Shown here one piece after another: positions 54,019-62,735 of a stretch of DNA of 64,000 bases; the first letter of the stretch is position 1, and each line of letters begins with the position of its first letter. Source of the DNA: Isoptericola jiangsuensis (GTDB lineage Bacteria; Actinomycetota; Actinomycetes; Actinomycetales; Cellulomonadaceae); the NCBI RefSeq assembly GCF_002563715.1, contig NZ_PDJJ01000001.1, forward strand, positions 930,001 through 994,000, read 5' to 3'. Made by a program: the position numbers and the translations under genes. The notes under the pieces are model-generated. The model made no database searches. It had not been told where the DNA came from and saw only the letters and a list, made by a program, of their open reading frames with translations.

Positions 54019-54720
54019 TCACAGGGCGAGCGCGGCGCGGACGTCGGTGAGGGTGTCGGGGCCGCCGCCCGCGCCCCGGCTGACGATCCGTCCCGTGGCG
54101 AGCACGGCGTACTCCCGGGCGTGCTCGACGGCGAACCCCAGGTGCTGCTCCACCAGCAGGACCGACAGGTCCCCGGCGGCGAGCAGGGTCGAGACCGCGC
54201 CGTAGATCTCCGCGACGACGTTCGGCTGGATGCCCTCGGCGGGTTCGTCGAGCACGAGCAGCCGCGGCCCGGTGACGAGCGCCCGGGCGATGGCGAGCTG
54301 CTGCCGCTGACCGCCGGACAGCAACCCGGCCTGGCGGCCCAGCAGCTCGCGCAGGGCGGGGAACAGGTCGAGCGCGTCGGCGGTCCGCCGCCGACCGTCC
54401 CGGCCGTGGGCGTCCGCGACGACCTGGAGGTTCTCTCGGGCGCTGAGCTGCCCGAACGACTGCTGCCCCTGGGGCACGTACGCGATGCCGCGCCGGACGC
54501 GCTGGTGCGGGGCCCGCGTCGTGACGTCCTCGCCCGCGAGCAGGACGCGGCCGCTGCGGGCGGGCAGCAGCCCGAGCACGGCCCGCAGCAGGGTCGTCTT
54601 GCCCGCGCCGTTGTGCCCGAGGACGGCGGTGAGCGTGCCGTCCGCGACCGCCAGGTCGACGTCGTGCACCACCGCGGTGCGGCCGTACCCGGCGCTCAGG
54701 CCGGTCAGCTCCAGCATCAT
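54019..54720 (-). CDS. urtE: Urea ABC transporter ATP-binding protein UrtE
   Basis: The 233-residue ATPase resembles LivF: Walker [11 protein letters not shown]-loop [17 protein letters not shown], signature [15 protein letters not shown] and Walker [15 protein letters not shown]. The urea-specific feel of EGIQPN matches UrtE. ATG 54720 (followed by a second ATG) overlaps the urtD stop. Confidence 0.94.
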   Translation of the reverse strand: MMLELTGLSAGYGRTAVVHDVDLAVADGTLTAVLGHNGAGKTTLLRAVLGLLPARSGRVLLAGEDVTTRAPHQRVRRGIAYVPQGQQSFGQLSARENLQVVADAHGRDGRRRTADALDLFPALRELLGRQAGLLSGGQRQQLAIARALVTGPRLLVLDEPAEGIQPNVVAEIYGAVSTLLAAGDLSVLLVEQHLGFAVEHAREYAVLATGRIVSRGAGGGPDTLTDVRAALAL

Positions 54721-55622
54721 GCGGACTCTCCTTCCAGCGCGGGCGCGTCGCGGCGCTCGCGGTCCGGGTCGGGCCCGTCCTGCGCGGCGGTCCCGGGGGT
54801 CGGCGGGGTCGCCGTCGCCGGGGCGCCGAGGTAGACCTCGACGACGGCGGGGTCGTTCTGCACCTCGGCCACGGTGCCCTCGGCGAGCACGCGGCCCTGG
54901 TGCATCACCGTGACGGAGTCGGCGAACGAGCGCAGGAACTCCATGTCGTGCTCGACGACGACCACCACGCGCTGCGACCCGATGCGGCGCAGCAGCTCGC
55001 CGGTCTCGTCGCGCTCCTCGTGGGTCATGCCGGCGACGGGCTCGTCGAGGAGCAGCAGGTGGGCGTCCTGGACGAGCAGCATGCCGATCTCGAGCCACTG
55101 CTTCTGCCCGTGGGCGAGGATCCCGGCGGGCAGGTCCCGCTGGGCGGTGAGCCCGACGGTCTCCAGGGCCCGCTCGACCGCCTCCGGGACGGCCCGGCGG
55201 GCTCGCAGCAGCGACAGGGGGCGGCGCCGCGCGCCCGCGGCGATGTCGAGGTTCTGCAGCACGGTGAGCTCGGAGAACACGCTCGCCGTCTGGAACGTGC
55301 GGCCGACCCCGGCCCGGGCGATGCGGTGCGTGGACCGGCCCAGCAGCTCGGTGCGGCCGAAGGTGGCCGACCCGGTGCCCCGGACGAGCCCGGTGACGGC
55401 GTCGATGAGCGTCGTCTTGCCGGCCCCGTTGGGTCCGATGAGGAACCGCAGGTCGCCCTGGGTGACCGTGAGGTCGACGTCGCGCACGGCGACGAACCCG
55501 TCGAACTCGACCCGCAGGCCGCGGACCTGGAGGTAGTCGTGCCGGAACCGGGAAGTGTCGTCGCCGAGGAGCTCGGCCGCGGCGGCCAGGTCGGGGCCGG
55601 CGGTGGCGGGGGTGTCGGTCAC
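54717..55622 (-). CDS. urtD: Urea ABC transporter ATP-binding protein UrtD
   Basis: The 301-residue ATPase resembles LivG: Walker A GPNGAGKTT, VGRTFQTASVFSELTVLQNL, signature HGQKQWLEIGMLL and Walker B LLLLDEPVAGMTHEE. LAHGQKQWLEIGM with AGMT is typical of UrtD. The N-terminus is about 25 residues longer than LivG. GTG 55622 overlaps the urtC stop (GTGA). Confidence 0.94.
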   Translation of the reverse strand: MTDTPATAGPDLAAAAELLGDDTSRFRHDYLQVRGLRVEFDGFVAVRDVDLTVTQGDLRFLIGPNGAGKTTLIDAVTGLVRGTGSATFGRTELLGRSTHRIARAGVGRTFQTASVFSELTVLQNLDIAAGARRRPLSLLRARRAVPEAVERALETVGLTAQRDLPAGILAHGQKQWLEIGMLLVQDAHLLLLDEPVAGMTHEERDETGELLRRIGSQRVVVVVEHDMEFLRSFADSVTVMHQGRVLAEGTVAEVQNDPAVVEVYLGAPATATPPTPGTAAQDGPDPDRERRDAPALEGESA

Positions 55623-56737
55623 GGGGTGCTCCCCTCGGGTGCGGTCCGGGCGTCGGCGGGCGGTGCGGTCCCGGGCTCGGGCGGATCGGCCCGTCGTCGG
55701 CGCCACCGGCCGAGCAGGGACGCGAGGCCGCCGGGCAGGAACGCGACGACCACGATGAACAGGGCGCCCTGGAAGTAGATCCAGCCCGACGGGAACTGCT
55801 CGGAGATCGACGTCTGCGCCCAGCTCACCGCGACGGAGCCCAGCACCGGGCCGAGGAGGCTGGCCCGGCCGCCGATGGCGACGCCGACCAGGAAGCCGAT
55901 GGAGGGCACCACGCCGACGTCGGCCGGCGAGATGATGCCCACGATCGGCACGAACAGGGCCCCACCGATCGAGGCCATGACGGCGGCGACCACGTAGGCG
56001 ACCGTCTTGACCACCGCGGGGTCGTAGCCGAGGAACCGGACGCGGTCCTCGCCGTCGCGCACCGCCACGAGGAGCTCGCCGAAGCGCGAGACGGTGAGCT
56101 GGCGCACGATAGCGACCATGACCAGCAGGACGACGGCCGCGAGGAGGTAGAGCATCCGCTGGTTGGCGGGGTCGGTGAGGTCGTAGCCGAAGAACCCGCG
56201 GAACCCGTTGAGCCCGTTGGTCCCGCCGGTGGTCTGCTGCTGGCCGACGAGGAGGATCGCGAACGCCGCGGCGAGCGCCTGCGACAGGATCGCGAAGTAG
56301 GCGCCGCGCACCCGCCGGGTGAACACCGCCCACCCGAGCAGGCCGGCGAGCGCCGCGGGCACGAGCACGACGAGCAGCAGCGTGAGCCCGGGCGAGCGCA
56401 TCGGCTCCCACCACGCCGGGACCTCGCCCGTGCCGTACAGCAGCATGAAGTCGGGCACGCCGTCCGGGCCGGCGTCGGCGAGCTTGAGGTGCATCGCCAT
56501 GACGTAGGCGCCGAGCCCGAAGTAGACGCCCTGGCCGAGGGTCAGCAGACCGCCGCGGCCCCAGGCGAGCCCGATGCCGACGGCGACCATGGCCAGGCAC
56601 AGGAACTTGGCCAGGAGGCTGAGCCGGAACGGGCTCAGGACGACGGGGGCGACGGCGAGCAGCACGACGGCGGCGAGCGCGAACCCCGCGAGGGTGCGGG
56701 TGCGTCCGGGGGCGAGGAGCTTGTCGAGGACGGTCAT
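55619..56737 (-). CDS. urtC: Urea ABC transporter permease UrtC
   Basis: The 372-residue LivM-like permease has about ten membrane segments, with LLTLGQGVYFGLGAYVMAMHL near the N-terminal third, TGGTNGLNGF in the periplasmic loop and AVRDGEDRVRFLGYDPAVVK in the cytosolic coupling loop (shown in part). ATG 56737 overlaps the urtB stop by 4 bp. Confidence 0.94.
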   Translation of the reverse strand: MTVLDKLLAPGRTRTLAGFALAAVVLLAVAPVVLSPFRLSLLAKFLCLAMVAVGIGLAWGRGGLLTLGQGVYFGLGAYVMAMHLKLADAGPDGVPDFMLLYGTGEVPAWWEPMRSPGLTLLLVVLVPAALAGLLGWAVFTRRVRGAYFAILSQALAAAFAILLVGQQQTTGGTNGLNGFRGFFGYDLTDPANQRMLYLLAAVVLLVMVAIVRQLTVSRFGELLVAVRDGEDRVRFLGYDPAVVKTVAYVVAAVMASIGGALFVPIVGIISPADVGVVPSIGFLVGVAIGGRASLLGPVLGSVAVSWAQTSISEQFPSGWIYFQGALFIVVVAFLPGGLASLLGRWRRRRADPPEPGTAPPADARTAPEGSTP

Positions 56738-57615
56738 GCCAGGCTCCTCGTCCGGACCGAGACCAGGCCCTGGGGTCGTACCTGCAGGAACGCGACGACG
56801 GCGACGAACACCAGCACCTTCGCGACCGAGGCGGTGGTGGAGTACTCGAAGAACGCCTGCATCATGCCGAGCGCCATCGCCGCGACGACGGTGCCCTTGA
56901 TCTGCCCGATGCCGCCGGCGACCACGACGAGGAACGCGTCCACGATGTAGCCGGTGCCGAGGGTCGGGCCGACGGAGCCGAGCAGGGTGAGGGCGACGCC
57001 GGCGATCCCGGCGAGGCCCGACCCGAGGAAGAACGTGATCCGGTCGGTGGTGCGCGACGAGATCCCGGACGCCTCGGCCAGGTCACGGTTCTGGACGACG
57101 GCGCGGATGCGCCGTCCGAGCGGCGTCGCCCTCAGCACGAGCGTGAGGGCGACGACGCACGTCAGGGCGAGCGCGAGGATGAACAGCCTCGTCCTCGGCA
57201 GGGCGAGCCCACCGATCTCCACCGCTCCGGACAGCCAGCCGGGCGCCGAGACGTCCACGTTGGGTGCGCCGAAGACGTCGCGGGCCACCTGCTGGAGCAC
57301 CAGGGCGACGCCCCAGGTGACCAGCAGGGTGTCGAGCGGACGGTGGTACATGCGGTGGATGAGGGCGCCCTCGAGCAGCAGGCCGAGCAGCCCGCCGACG
57401 AGGAACCCGAGCGGGAGCGCCACCAGCAGGCTGACGCCGGCGCTGGGGACGACGCCCTGCACGACGAACGCCGTGTAGGCCCCGGCCATCATGAACTCGC
57501 CGTGCGCCATGTTGATGACGCCCATCTGGCCGAACGTCAGGGCGAGCCCGAGCGCGGCCAGCAGCAGGACGGAGCCGAGGCTCAGTCCGGCGAAGAGCTG
57601 GGAGAGGATGTCCAT
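56734..57615 (-). CDS. urtB: Urea ABC transporter permease UrtB
   Basis: The 293-residue LivH-like permease has LALTFGQMGVINMAHGEFMM, TLLVTWGVALVLQQVARDVFG and a coupling loop with RAVVQNRDLAEASGI. NMAHGEFMMAGAYTA and FGAPNVDVSAP are typical of UrtB. It begins 16 nt after urtA. Confidence 0.94.
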   Translation of the reverse strand: MDILSQLFAGLSLGSVLLLAALGLALTFGQMGVINMAHGEFMMAGAYTAFVVQGVVPSAGVSLLVALPLGFLVGGLLGLLLEGALIHRMYHRPLDTLLVTWGVALVLQQVARDVFGAPNVDVSAPGWLSGAVEIGGLALPRTRLFILALALTCVVALTLVLRATPLGRRIRAVVQNRDLAEASGISSRTTDRITFFLGSGLAGIAGVALTLLGSVGPTLGTGYIVDAFLVVVAGGIGQIKGTVVAAMALGMMQAFFEYSTTASVAKVLVFVAVVAFLQVRPQGLVSVRTRSLA

Positions 57616-57631
57616 CCGTCAGGCCCTTTCG

Positions 57632-58903
57632 TCAGGAGAGGCCTGCGGCCCAGTCGTAGCCCTCGAGGAACGGGTCGGGTTCGATCGGCTCGCCGGAGCT
57701 CCACTCGGTGTGGATGAGACCGTCGTCGCCGATCTTCCCGACGAGCGACGTCTTGGCGATGTGGTGGTTGTCGCCGTTGACGACGACGGTGCCCTCGGGC
57801 GCGTCGAAGGTGACGCCGTCGGCGGCCTCCTGGACGTCGGCGACGGCGAACGAGTCGGCCTTCTCGACCATCTCGCGCCACAGGTACAGCGAGGTGTAGG
57901 CGGCCTCCATCGGGTCGGAGGTCGGGCGGTCCGCGCCGTACTCCGCCTGGAAGGCCTCGACGAACGCGTCGTTCTCGGGGCTCTCGACCGTCTGGTAGTA
58001 GTTCCAGGCGGTGAGCTGGCCGACGACGTTCTCGACGCCGATGCCGCCGATCTCCTCCTCGGCGATCGACACGGACAGCACGGGCATGTCCTCGGCCGTC
58101 AGGCCGGCGTTCGTGTACTCCTTGAAGAACGCGACGTTCGAGTCGCCGTTGAGGGTGTTGAAGACGGCGTCGGCGCCCGCGGACTTCACCTTGTTGACGA
58201 TGGTGGAGAAGTCGGTGTGGCCGAGGGGGGCGTACTCCTCGCCGACGATCTCGATGCCGTGCGCCTCGGCGTAGGCGTTGATGATCTTGTTGGCCGTGCG
58301 GGGGAACACGTAGTCCGAGCCGACGAGGAACAGCGAGGTGACGCCCTGCTCGGCGAGGTAGTCGAGCGCCGGGACGATCTGCTGGTTGGTCGTGGCGCCG
58401 GTGTAGAAGATGTTGGGCGACGCCTCGAGGCCCTCGTACTGCACGGGGTAGAACAGCAGGGAGTCGTTGGACTCGAAGACGGGGAGCATGGCCTTGCGGG
58501 AGGCCGACGTCCAGCCGCCGAACACCGCGGCGACGCAGTCGCTGGTGATGAGCTTGGTGGCCTTCTCGGCGAACACCGTCGGTTCGGACTGGCCGTCCTC
58601 GGTGACGATCTCGAGCTGCTTGCCGAGCACCCCGCCGTCGGCGTTGATCTCGGCGGCGGCGAGCTGGAGCGAGTCGTGGACGGTCTGCTCGGAGATCGCC
58701 ATCGTGCCGGACAGGGAGTTGAGGAAGCCGATCCTGACGCTGTCGCCGGAGGTGTCGACGCAGCTGCCGGCGGCCGACGCGCTGCTGGCGGTGCCGGGGG
58801 AGTCGACCTGGGCGCCGCAGGCGGCGAGGGACAGGACGGAGAGGGCGGCGAGCGCGGGGACGGCGAGCCGCGCGGCGGAACGTGACGTCGGACGGTGACG
58901 CAT
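57632..58903 (-). CDS. urtA: Urea-binding lipoprotein UrtA
   Basis: The 423-residue substrate-binding protein has a signal peptide ending in lipobox SLAAC (Cys29) and the type I binding fold: [52 protein letters not shown] and [17 protein letters not shown] and the C-terminal pattern are characteristic of UrtA. It anchors to the outer face of the membrane and passes urea to UrtBC. GGAGC precedes ATG 58903. It is the first gene of the long urt-ure operon. Confidence 0.95.
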   Translation of the reverse strand: MRHRPTSRSAARLAVPALAALSVLSLAACGAQVDSPGTASSASAAGSCVDTSGDSVRIGFLNSLSGTMAISEQTVHDSLQLAAAEINADGGVLGKQLEIVTEDGQSEPTVFAEKATKLITSDCVAAVFGGWTSASRKAMLPVFESNDSLLFYPVQYEGLEASPNIFYTGATTNQQIVPALDYLAEQGVTSLFLVGSDYVFPRTANKIINAYAEAHGIEIVGEEYAPLGHTDFSTIVNKVKSAGADAVFNTLNGDSNVAFFKEYTNAGLTAEDMPVLSVSIAEEEIGGIGVENVVGQLTAWNYYQTVESPENDAFVEAFQAEYGADRPTSDPMEAAYTSLYLWREMVEKADSFAVADVQEAADGVTFDAPEGTVVVNGDNHHIAKTSLVGKIGDDGLIHTEWSSGEPIEPDPFLEGYDWAAGLS

Positions 58904-58938
58904 GACTTGCTCCGTTCGGTCGGGCCCGGACGGGCCAA

Positions 58939-58958
58939 TTAGGTTCAGATGAACCTAA
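58939..58958 (-). promoter_or_regulatory. Palindromic operator at the urt promoter
   Basis: TTAGGTTCA, GA, TGAACCTAA: a perfect 9-2-9 inverted repeat 36 nt upstream of urtA. On the minus strand it contains TAGGTT (58957-58952), a plausible -10 element, so a bound repressor would block transcription. The regulator is unknown. Confidence 0.65.
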
Positions 58959-58990
58959 GTACGCCGACGTGTCCGCCCGGTACGACGCGT

Positions 58991-59006
58991 GTAACCATCG
59001 TGTTTC
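58991..59006 (-). promoter_or_regulatory. Possible GlnR-type half-site upstream of urtA
   Basis: On the minus strand GAAAC-6 nt-GTTAC fits the AC-n9-AC pattern of GlnR sites. Nitrogen control of urea uptake by GlnR is known in actinobacteria. The motif is short, so this is tentative. Confidence 0.35.
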
Positions 59007-59073
59007 CCTTTTTGTCCGGTCTCCCGAGGGCGGCCGGGGCCTCGCGCGCCCGCGCGATGACATCATGGGGGCC

Positions 59074-60123
59074 ATGACGAACGGTGACCCCCTGGTCCTC
59101 GGCATCGAGACGTCCTGCGACGAGACCGGCGTGGCGCTGGTCCGCGGCGACACCCTCCTCTTCGACGCCGTGGCCTCCTCCATGGACGAGCACGCGCGCT
59201 ACGGCGGGATCATCCCCGAGGTCGCGAGCCGCGCCCACCTGGAGGCGATGGTCCCCACCATCCGCCGCGCGCTCGGCGAGGCCGACGTCGACCTGTCCGA
59301 GGTCGACGCGATCGCCGTCACCGCCGGTCCGGGCCTGGTCGGCCCCCTGACCATCGGGGCGTCCGCCGCCAAGGCCCTGTCGATCGGGCTCGGCAAGCCG
59401 CTGTACGGCGTCAACCACGTCATCGGGCACGCCGCGGTGAACCAGCTCGTGGACGGCCCGTTCCCCGGCCGGTCGATGGCGCTCGTCGTGTCGGGCGGGC
59501 ACAGCACGCTCATGCTCGTCGAGGACGTCGCCACGAAGGTCACCGAGCTCGGCTCGACGCTCGACGACGCCGCAGGCGAGGCGTTCGACAAGGTCGGCCG
59601 ACTCCTCGGCCTGCCCTACCCCGGCGGTCCGCACATCGACCGCCTCGCGCGCGACGGCGACCCCGAGGCCATCCGGTTCCCCCGCGGCCTCACGGCCCGC
59701 AAGGACCAGGCGAAGCACGCCTACGACTTCTCGTTCTCCGGCCTCAAGACGGCCGTCGCCCGCTGGGTCGAGGCCCGCCAGGACGCAGGGCAGGAGATCC
59801 CGCTGAACGACGTCGCGGCCTCGTTCGCCGCGGCGGTGGCGGACGTCCTCACCGCCAAGACCATCGCGGCGTGCCGCGAGCACGACGTCGACACCCTCGT
59901 CATCGGCGGCGGGTTCTCCGCGAACAGCCAGCTGCGCGACATGGCGGCCGAGCGCTGCGCCGCCGCGGGGATCGACCTGCGCATCCCGCCGCTGCGCTAC
60001 TGCACGGACAACGGGGCGATGATCGCCGCGCTCGGCTCCTCCGTCGTGCGGGCCGGCGTCGCGCCGTCGGACCTCGACATCCCCGTCGACTCGTCCATGC
60101 CGATGGCGATCGTCACCGTCTGA
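59074..60123 (+). CDS. tsaD: tRNA N6-adenosine threonylcarbamoyltransferase TsaD
   Basis: The 349-residue catalytic subunit of t6A synthesis has [10 protein letters not shown] near residue 10, metal-binding His115 and His119 ([11 protein letters not shown]), VSGGHS and the C-terminal CTDNGAMIA. It acts with TsaB and TsaE, encoded 14 kb upstream. ATG 59074 was chosen over 59065; CATCAT (59061-59066) ends 7 nt before it. It is divergent from urtA. Confidence 0.97.
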   Translation: MTNGDPLVLGIETSCDETGVALVRGDTLLFDAVASSMDEHARYGGIIPEVASRAHLEAMVPTIRRALGEADVDLSEVDAIAVTAGPGLVGPLTIGASAAKALSIGLGKPLYGVNHVIGHAAVNQLVDGPFPGRSMALVVSGGHSTLMLVEDVATKVTELGSTLDDAAGEAFDKVGRLLGLPYPGGPHIDRLARDGDPEAIRFPRGLTARKDQAKHAYDFSFSGLKTAVARWVEARQDAGQEIPLNDVAASFAAAVADVLTAKTIAACREHDVDTLVIGGGFSANSQLRDMAAERCAAAGIDLRIPPLRYCTDNGAMIAALGSSVVRAGVAPSDLDIPVDSSMPMAIVTV

Positions 60124-60182
60124 CGCGCGCCGCGCGGTCGGTGCGGCGTAGAGCCGATGTCCCTGAATCAGGGCATGAGTAA

Positions 60183-60217
60183 GCCCCAGGCGCTTGCGTC
60201 AGAGGCGGCACTGGGGC
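60183..60217 (+). terminator. Weak hairpin after tsaD
   Basis: GCCCCAG (60183-60189) pairs with CTGGGGC (60211-60217) around a 21-nt loop. Confidence 0.35.
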
Positions 60218-60243
60218 GTTCGCTTTGACGATAGCATCCGCGC

Positions 60244-61374
60244 ATGGCGGCGGTCGAGGGAGACGACACCAGTACAGGGCGGCAGGGGTCTTGGGCGGAA
60301 GGAGTGTGGTCGCTCCTCTCCGAACCGAGGATGCAGCCATACCTTGATCTATGTGGCGGTGACCAGGTTGCCGCTCTCGCACTCTACGAGTGGAGCAGCC
60401 GGACGGCGTCGGCGGCCTTCGAGGTGGTGGGTCACCTGGAGGTCCTCCTCCGCAACACCCTTGACCGGACGATGGCCGCTCACTGTCGCGAGTCTGCCGT
60501 CGGGATTCCGTGGTTCCTCCTCCCGACACCCGGAGGGGCGGCCGTCGCGGAACAGGTCGACACCGTGCGCGAGAGATTGCGTGCGCGAGGCCAGGAGAAC
60601 CGCCACCAGATCGTGGCGGGGTTGTCCTTCGGTTTCTGGTCCGGTCTGCTCGGCACCAAGTACGAGGAACTGTGGCGTCAAGGCCTACGTCACGCCTTCC
60701 CCTACGGTGACGGTCGACGTAAACAGGTAGCTGTGGCCGCCGAGCGGGTACGGAAGTTCCGCAACCGCCTCGCCCACCACGATTCGATGGTGCGCGTGGA
60801 CGTCCCTTTCGAGCTCCGACAGATTCTCGAGCTCGCGGGGTACATCGATCCGGCCGCCGCGCTCTGGCTGTCCTCAATCTCACGAGTGATGGAGGTCTAC
60901 CGCGAGCGGCCGTTCCTTCCGGAGGACACTGTCGTCGTCCCGGCACGTGACGCCTGGCCGCTCTACGAGCAGGTGCAGGCCTACGTCTGCCAGGTCGGAC
61001 GCAACTTCCGTCCGGTCGAGCGGATCGCCTTCTACGCCGACCAGGAGATCAAGAGGGAGATCCCGCAGATCGTCCACCGGCGGGACGACGTGGAGTTCTC
61101 CGACGCCGAGATCGACCGGCTGCAGACCGGAGACCGCAACGACAAGCGCGTCGCCCGTGTCATCGACACGGCTCGGACGGCGCAATGGACTGCAGGGCGC
61201 TATCAGGTCTTCCTGCTGTCACGGGTGGGTGATCCCGCCCACCGGCAGCTGTCCGCCACGGTTCCCCATCAGACCGGAGGGCGGGGAAGCGCCTTCGTGC
61301 AGCGCCAGCGGTATGTGTCGCTGCACGGGCTTGAGACGGCGAGCACGACGGCGGATCTCGTGGTGGCGGTCTAG
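60244..61374 (+). CDS. Abi-like protein with HEPN RNase-type motif
   Basis: The 376-residue protein matches the Abi-like (AbiD/AbiF, Abi_2) pattern in its first 200 residues: ALALYEWSSRTASAAFEVVG, HLEVLLRNTLD, IVAGLSFGFWSGLL and RNRLAHHD. Arg173-x4-His178 is the Rx4-6H motif of HEPN ribonucleases. The C-terminal half (residues 200-376) I do not recognise. No antitoxin gene is next to it. TAGCAT (60232-60237) ends 6 nt before the ATG. Base use looks a little less GC-rich than its neighbours. A phage-defence role is inference. Confidence 0.72.
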   Translation: MAAVEGDDTSTGRQGSWAEGVWSLLSEPRMQPYLDLCGGDQVAALALYEWSSRTASAAFEVVGHLEVLLRNTLDRTMAAHCRESAVGIPWFLLPTPGGAAVAEQVDTVRERLRARGQENRHQIVAGLSFGFWSGLLGTKYEELWRQGLRHAFPYGDGRRKQVAVAAERVRKFRNRLAHHDSMVRVDVPFELRQILELAGYIDPAAALWLSSISRVMEVYRERPFLPEDTVVVPARDAWPLYEQVQAYVCQVGRNFRPVERIAFYADQEIKREIPQIVHRRDDVEFSDAEIDRLQTGDRNDKRVARVIDTARTAQWTAGRYQVFLLSRVGDPAHRQLSATVPHQTGGRGSAFVQRQRYVSLHGLETASTTADLVVAV

Positions 61375-61377
61375 CAG

Positions 61378-61393
61378 CGAGACCTCTGTCTCG
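61378..61393. terminator. Short hairpin in the convergent Abi/ybdK gap
   Basis: CGAGAC-CTCT-GTCTCG, 4 nt after the Abi-like stop. Confidence 0.4.
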
Positions 61394-61424
61394 AAATCGC
61401 GGGCTACGGCGACCGATCGTGCCG

Positions 61425-62576
61425 CTACGAGGTCGGCGCGAGCGGACGACCGGCCCGCAGCTCGGCCACGAGGGAGGCCACCACGGCCTCCAGCGCGGGC
61501 TGCCCGCCCCCGTGGGCCGCGGCGACGGCCCGCTGCCGCTGGTACGACGCGCCGAGCCGCAGGATGTCCCGCACCGCGTCGAGCTCCGTCGCGCAGCCGA
61601 GCCGCTCCGCGACGGGTGCGAGGTCGTCCAGGAGGCGGGCGGTGGCGTCCGTGACGAGCTCCTCGTTGCCGGCCTCGTCGAGGATGATGATGGCGTCCAG
61701 CCCGTAGCGGGCGGCGCGCCACTTGTTCTCGTGCACGTACCAGCGCGGCATCGTCGGCAGGGGGCGGCCCTCGTCGAGGAGCGTCGACAGGTGCTCCACC
61801 AGGCAGTGCACCAGCGCCCCGAGCGCCGCCAGCTCGTGCAGGTTCGACGTGCCGTCGCAGATCCGCACCTCGACCGTGCCGAAGTGCGGCGCGGGACGCA
61901 CGTCCCAGCGGACCTCGGTGAAGTCGTCGATGACGCCGGTGCGCAGCATGTCGTCGACGTACCGCTCCAGCTCGTGCCACTGCCCGAACTGGTAGGGCAG
62001 CCCGGCGGTGGGGAGCTGCTGGAACAGCAGCGCCCGCATGGACGCGTACCCGGTGTCGGCGGCCTCCCAGAACGGCGACGACGCCGACAGGGCCTGCAGG
62101 TGCGCGACGTACACCAGCAGCGAGCGGACGATCGGCAGCACCTTGGCGCGGTCCTCGATGCCGACGTGCACGTGCACCCCGTAGACGACCTGCTGGCGGC
62201 CCCACACCTGGGTGCGGTCCACTACGGTGGCGTAGCGCTCCTTGTCGGTGACCCGCTGCTGCGACCAGTGCGCGAACGGGTGGGTGCCGGCGCCCATGAG
62301 CTCGGCCCGCATGGGGGTGATGACGTCCTGGATCGCGGCGACGCCGGACGCGAGGTCGGCGGTGGCCTGCCCGACCGTCGTGCACACGCCCGAGACGACC
62401 TCGAGGGTGTTGCGCAGGAATTCCGGCTTGACGTGCGTCGCGCGGGGGTCGCCGGCCAGGGCCGCCATCGCGGCCGGGGCGACCTGACGCAGGGTGCCCG
62501 AGTCGGCGTCGACCAGCGCCAGCTCCCACTCGAGGCCGACGCTCGACCGGGGCGAGGACGCGAACTCCAGGACCAT
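61425..62576 (-). CDS. YbdK-type carboxylate-amine ligase (glutamate-cysteine ligase type 2)
   Basis: The 383-residue protein has the GCS2 pattern: SSVGLEWELALVDADSG, VYGVHVHVGIED, FGTVEVRICDGTSNLHELAA and YVHENKWRAARYGLDA. Members ligate glutamate to cysteine or a similar amine with ATP; the true substrate in actinobacteria is often uncertain because mycothiol is the main thiol. AACGAT ends 6 nt before ATG 62576 on the minus strand (leaderless type), which supports this start over a 36-residue extension. Confidence 0.88.
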   Translation of the reverse strand: MVLEFASSPRSSVGLEWELALVDADSGTLRQVAPAAMAALAGDPRATHVKPEFLRNTLEVVSGVCTTVGQATADLASGVAAIQDVITPMRAELMGAGTHPFAHWSQQRVTDKERYATVVDRTQVWGRQQVVYGVHVHVGIEDRAKVLPIVRSLLVYVAHLQALSASSPFWEAADTGYASMRALLFQQLPTAGLPYQFGQWHELERYVDDMLRTGVIDDFTEVRWDVRPAPHFGTVEVRICDGTSNLHELAALGALVHCLVEHLSTLLDEGRPLPTMPRWYVHENKWRAARYGLDAIIILDEAGNEELVTDATARLLDDLAPVAERLGCATELDAVRDILRLGASYQRQRAVAAAHGGGQPALEAVVASLVAELRAGRPLAPTS

Positions 62577-62655
62577 GCGCTCATCGTTCCACGCCGGGTG
62601 CCGGGCTGCTGCCGGGCCGCGACCGGTCCCGCGACGGGCGACCGTGTCCGGTGTC

Positions 62656-62721
62656 GCATCGTCCGTGCTGGAACGGAACCTCATCGGCCAGGATGAGGTT
62701 CGGATCCAGCACGGACGATGC
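62656..62721 (-). terminator. Long hairpin between the methyltransferase and ybdK genes
   Basis: Arms 62656-62685 and 62692-62721 pair at 27 of 30 positions around GGCCAG. It begins 15 nt after the minus-strand stop at 62736. Confidence 0.65.
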
Positions 62722-62735
62722 CGGACGGGGGTGGG

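Noticed and set aside
58939-58958. IdeR/DtxR iron box
   Set aside because: The half-sites look similar, but the centre is 2 bp (20 bp overall) instead of the 19-bp box, and the genes it controls are urea genes. Kept as an unassigned operator.
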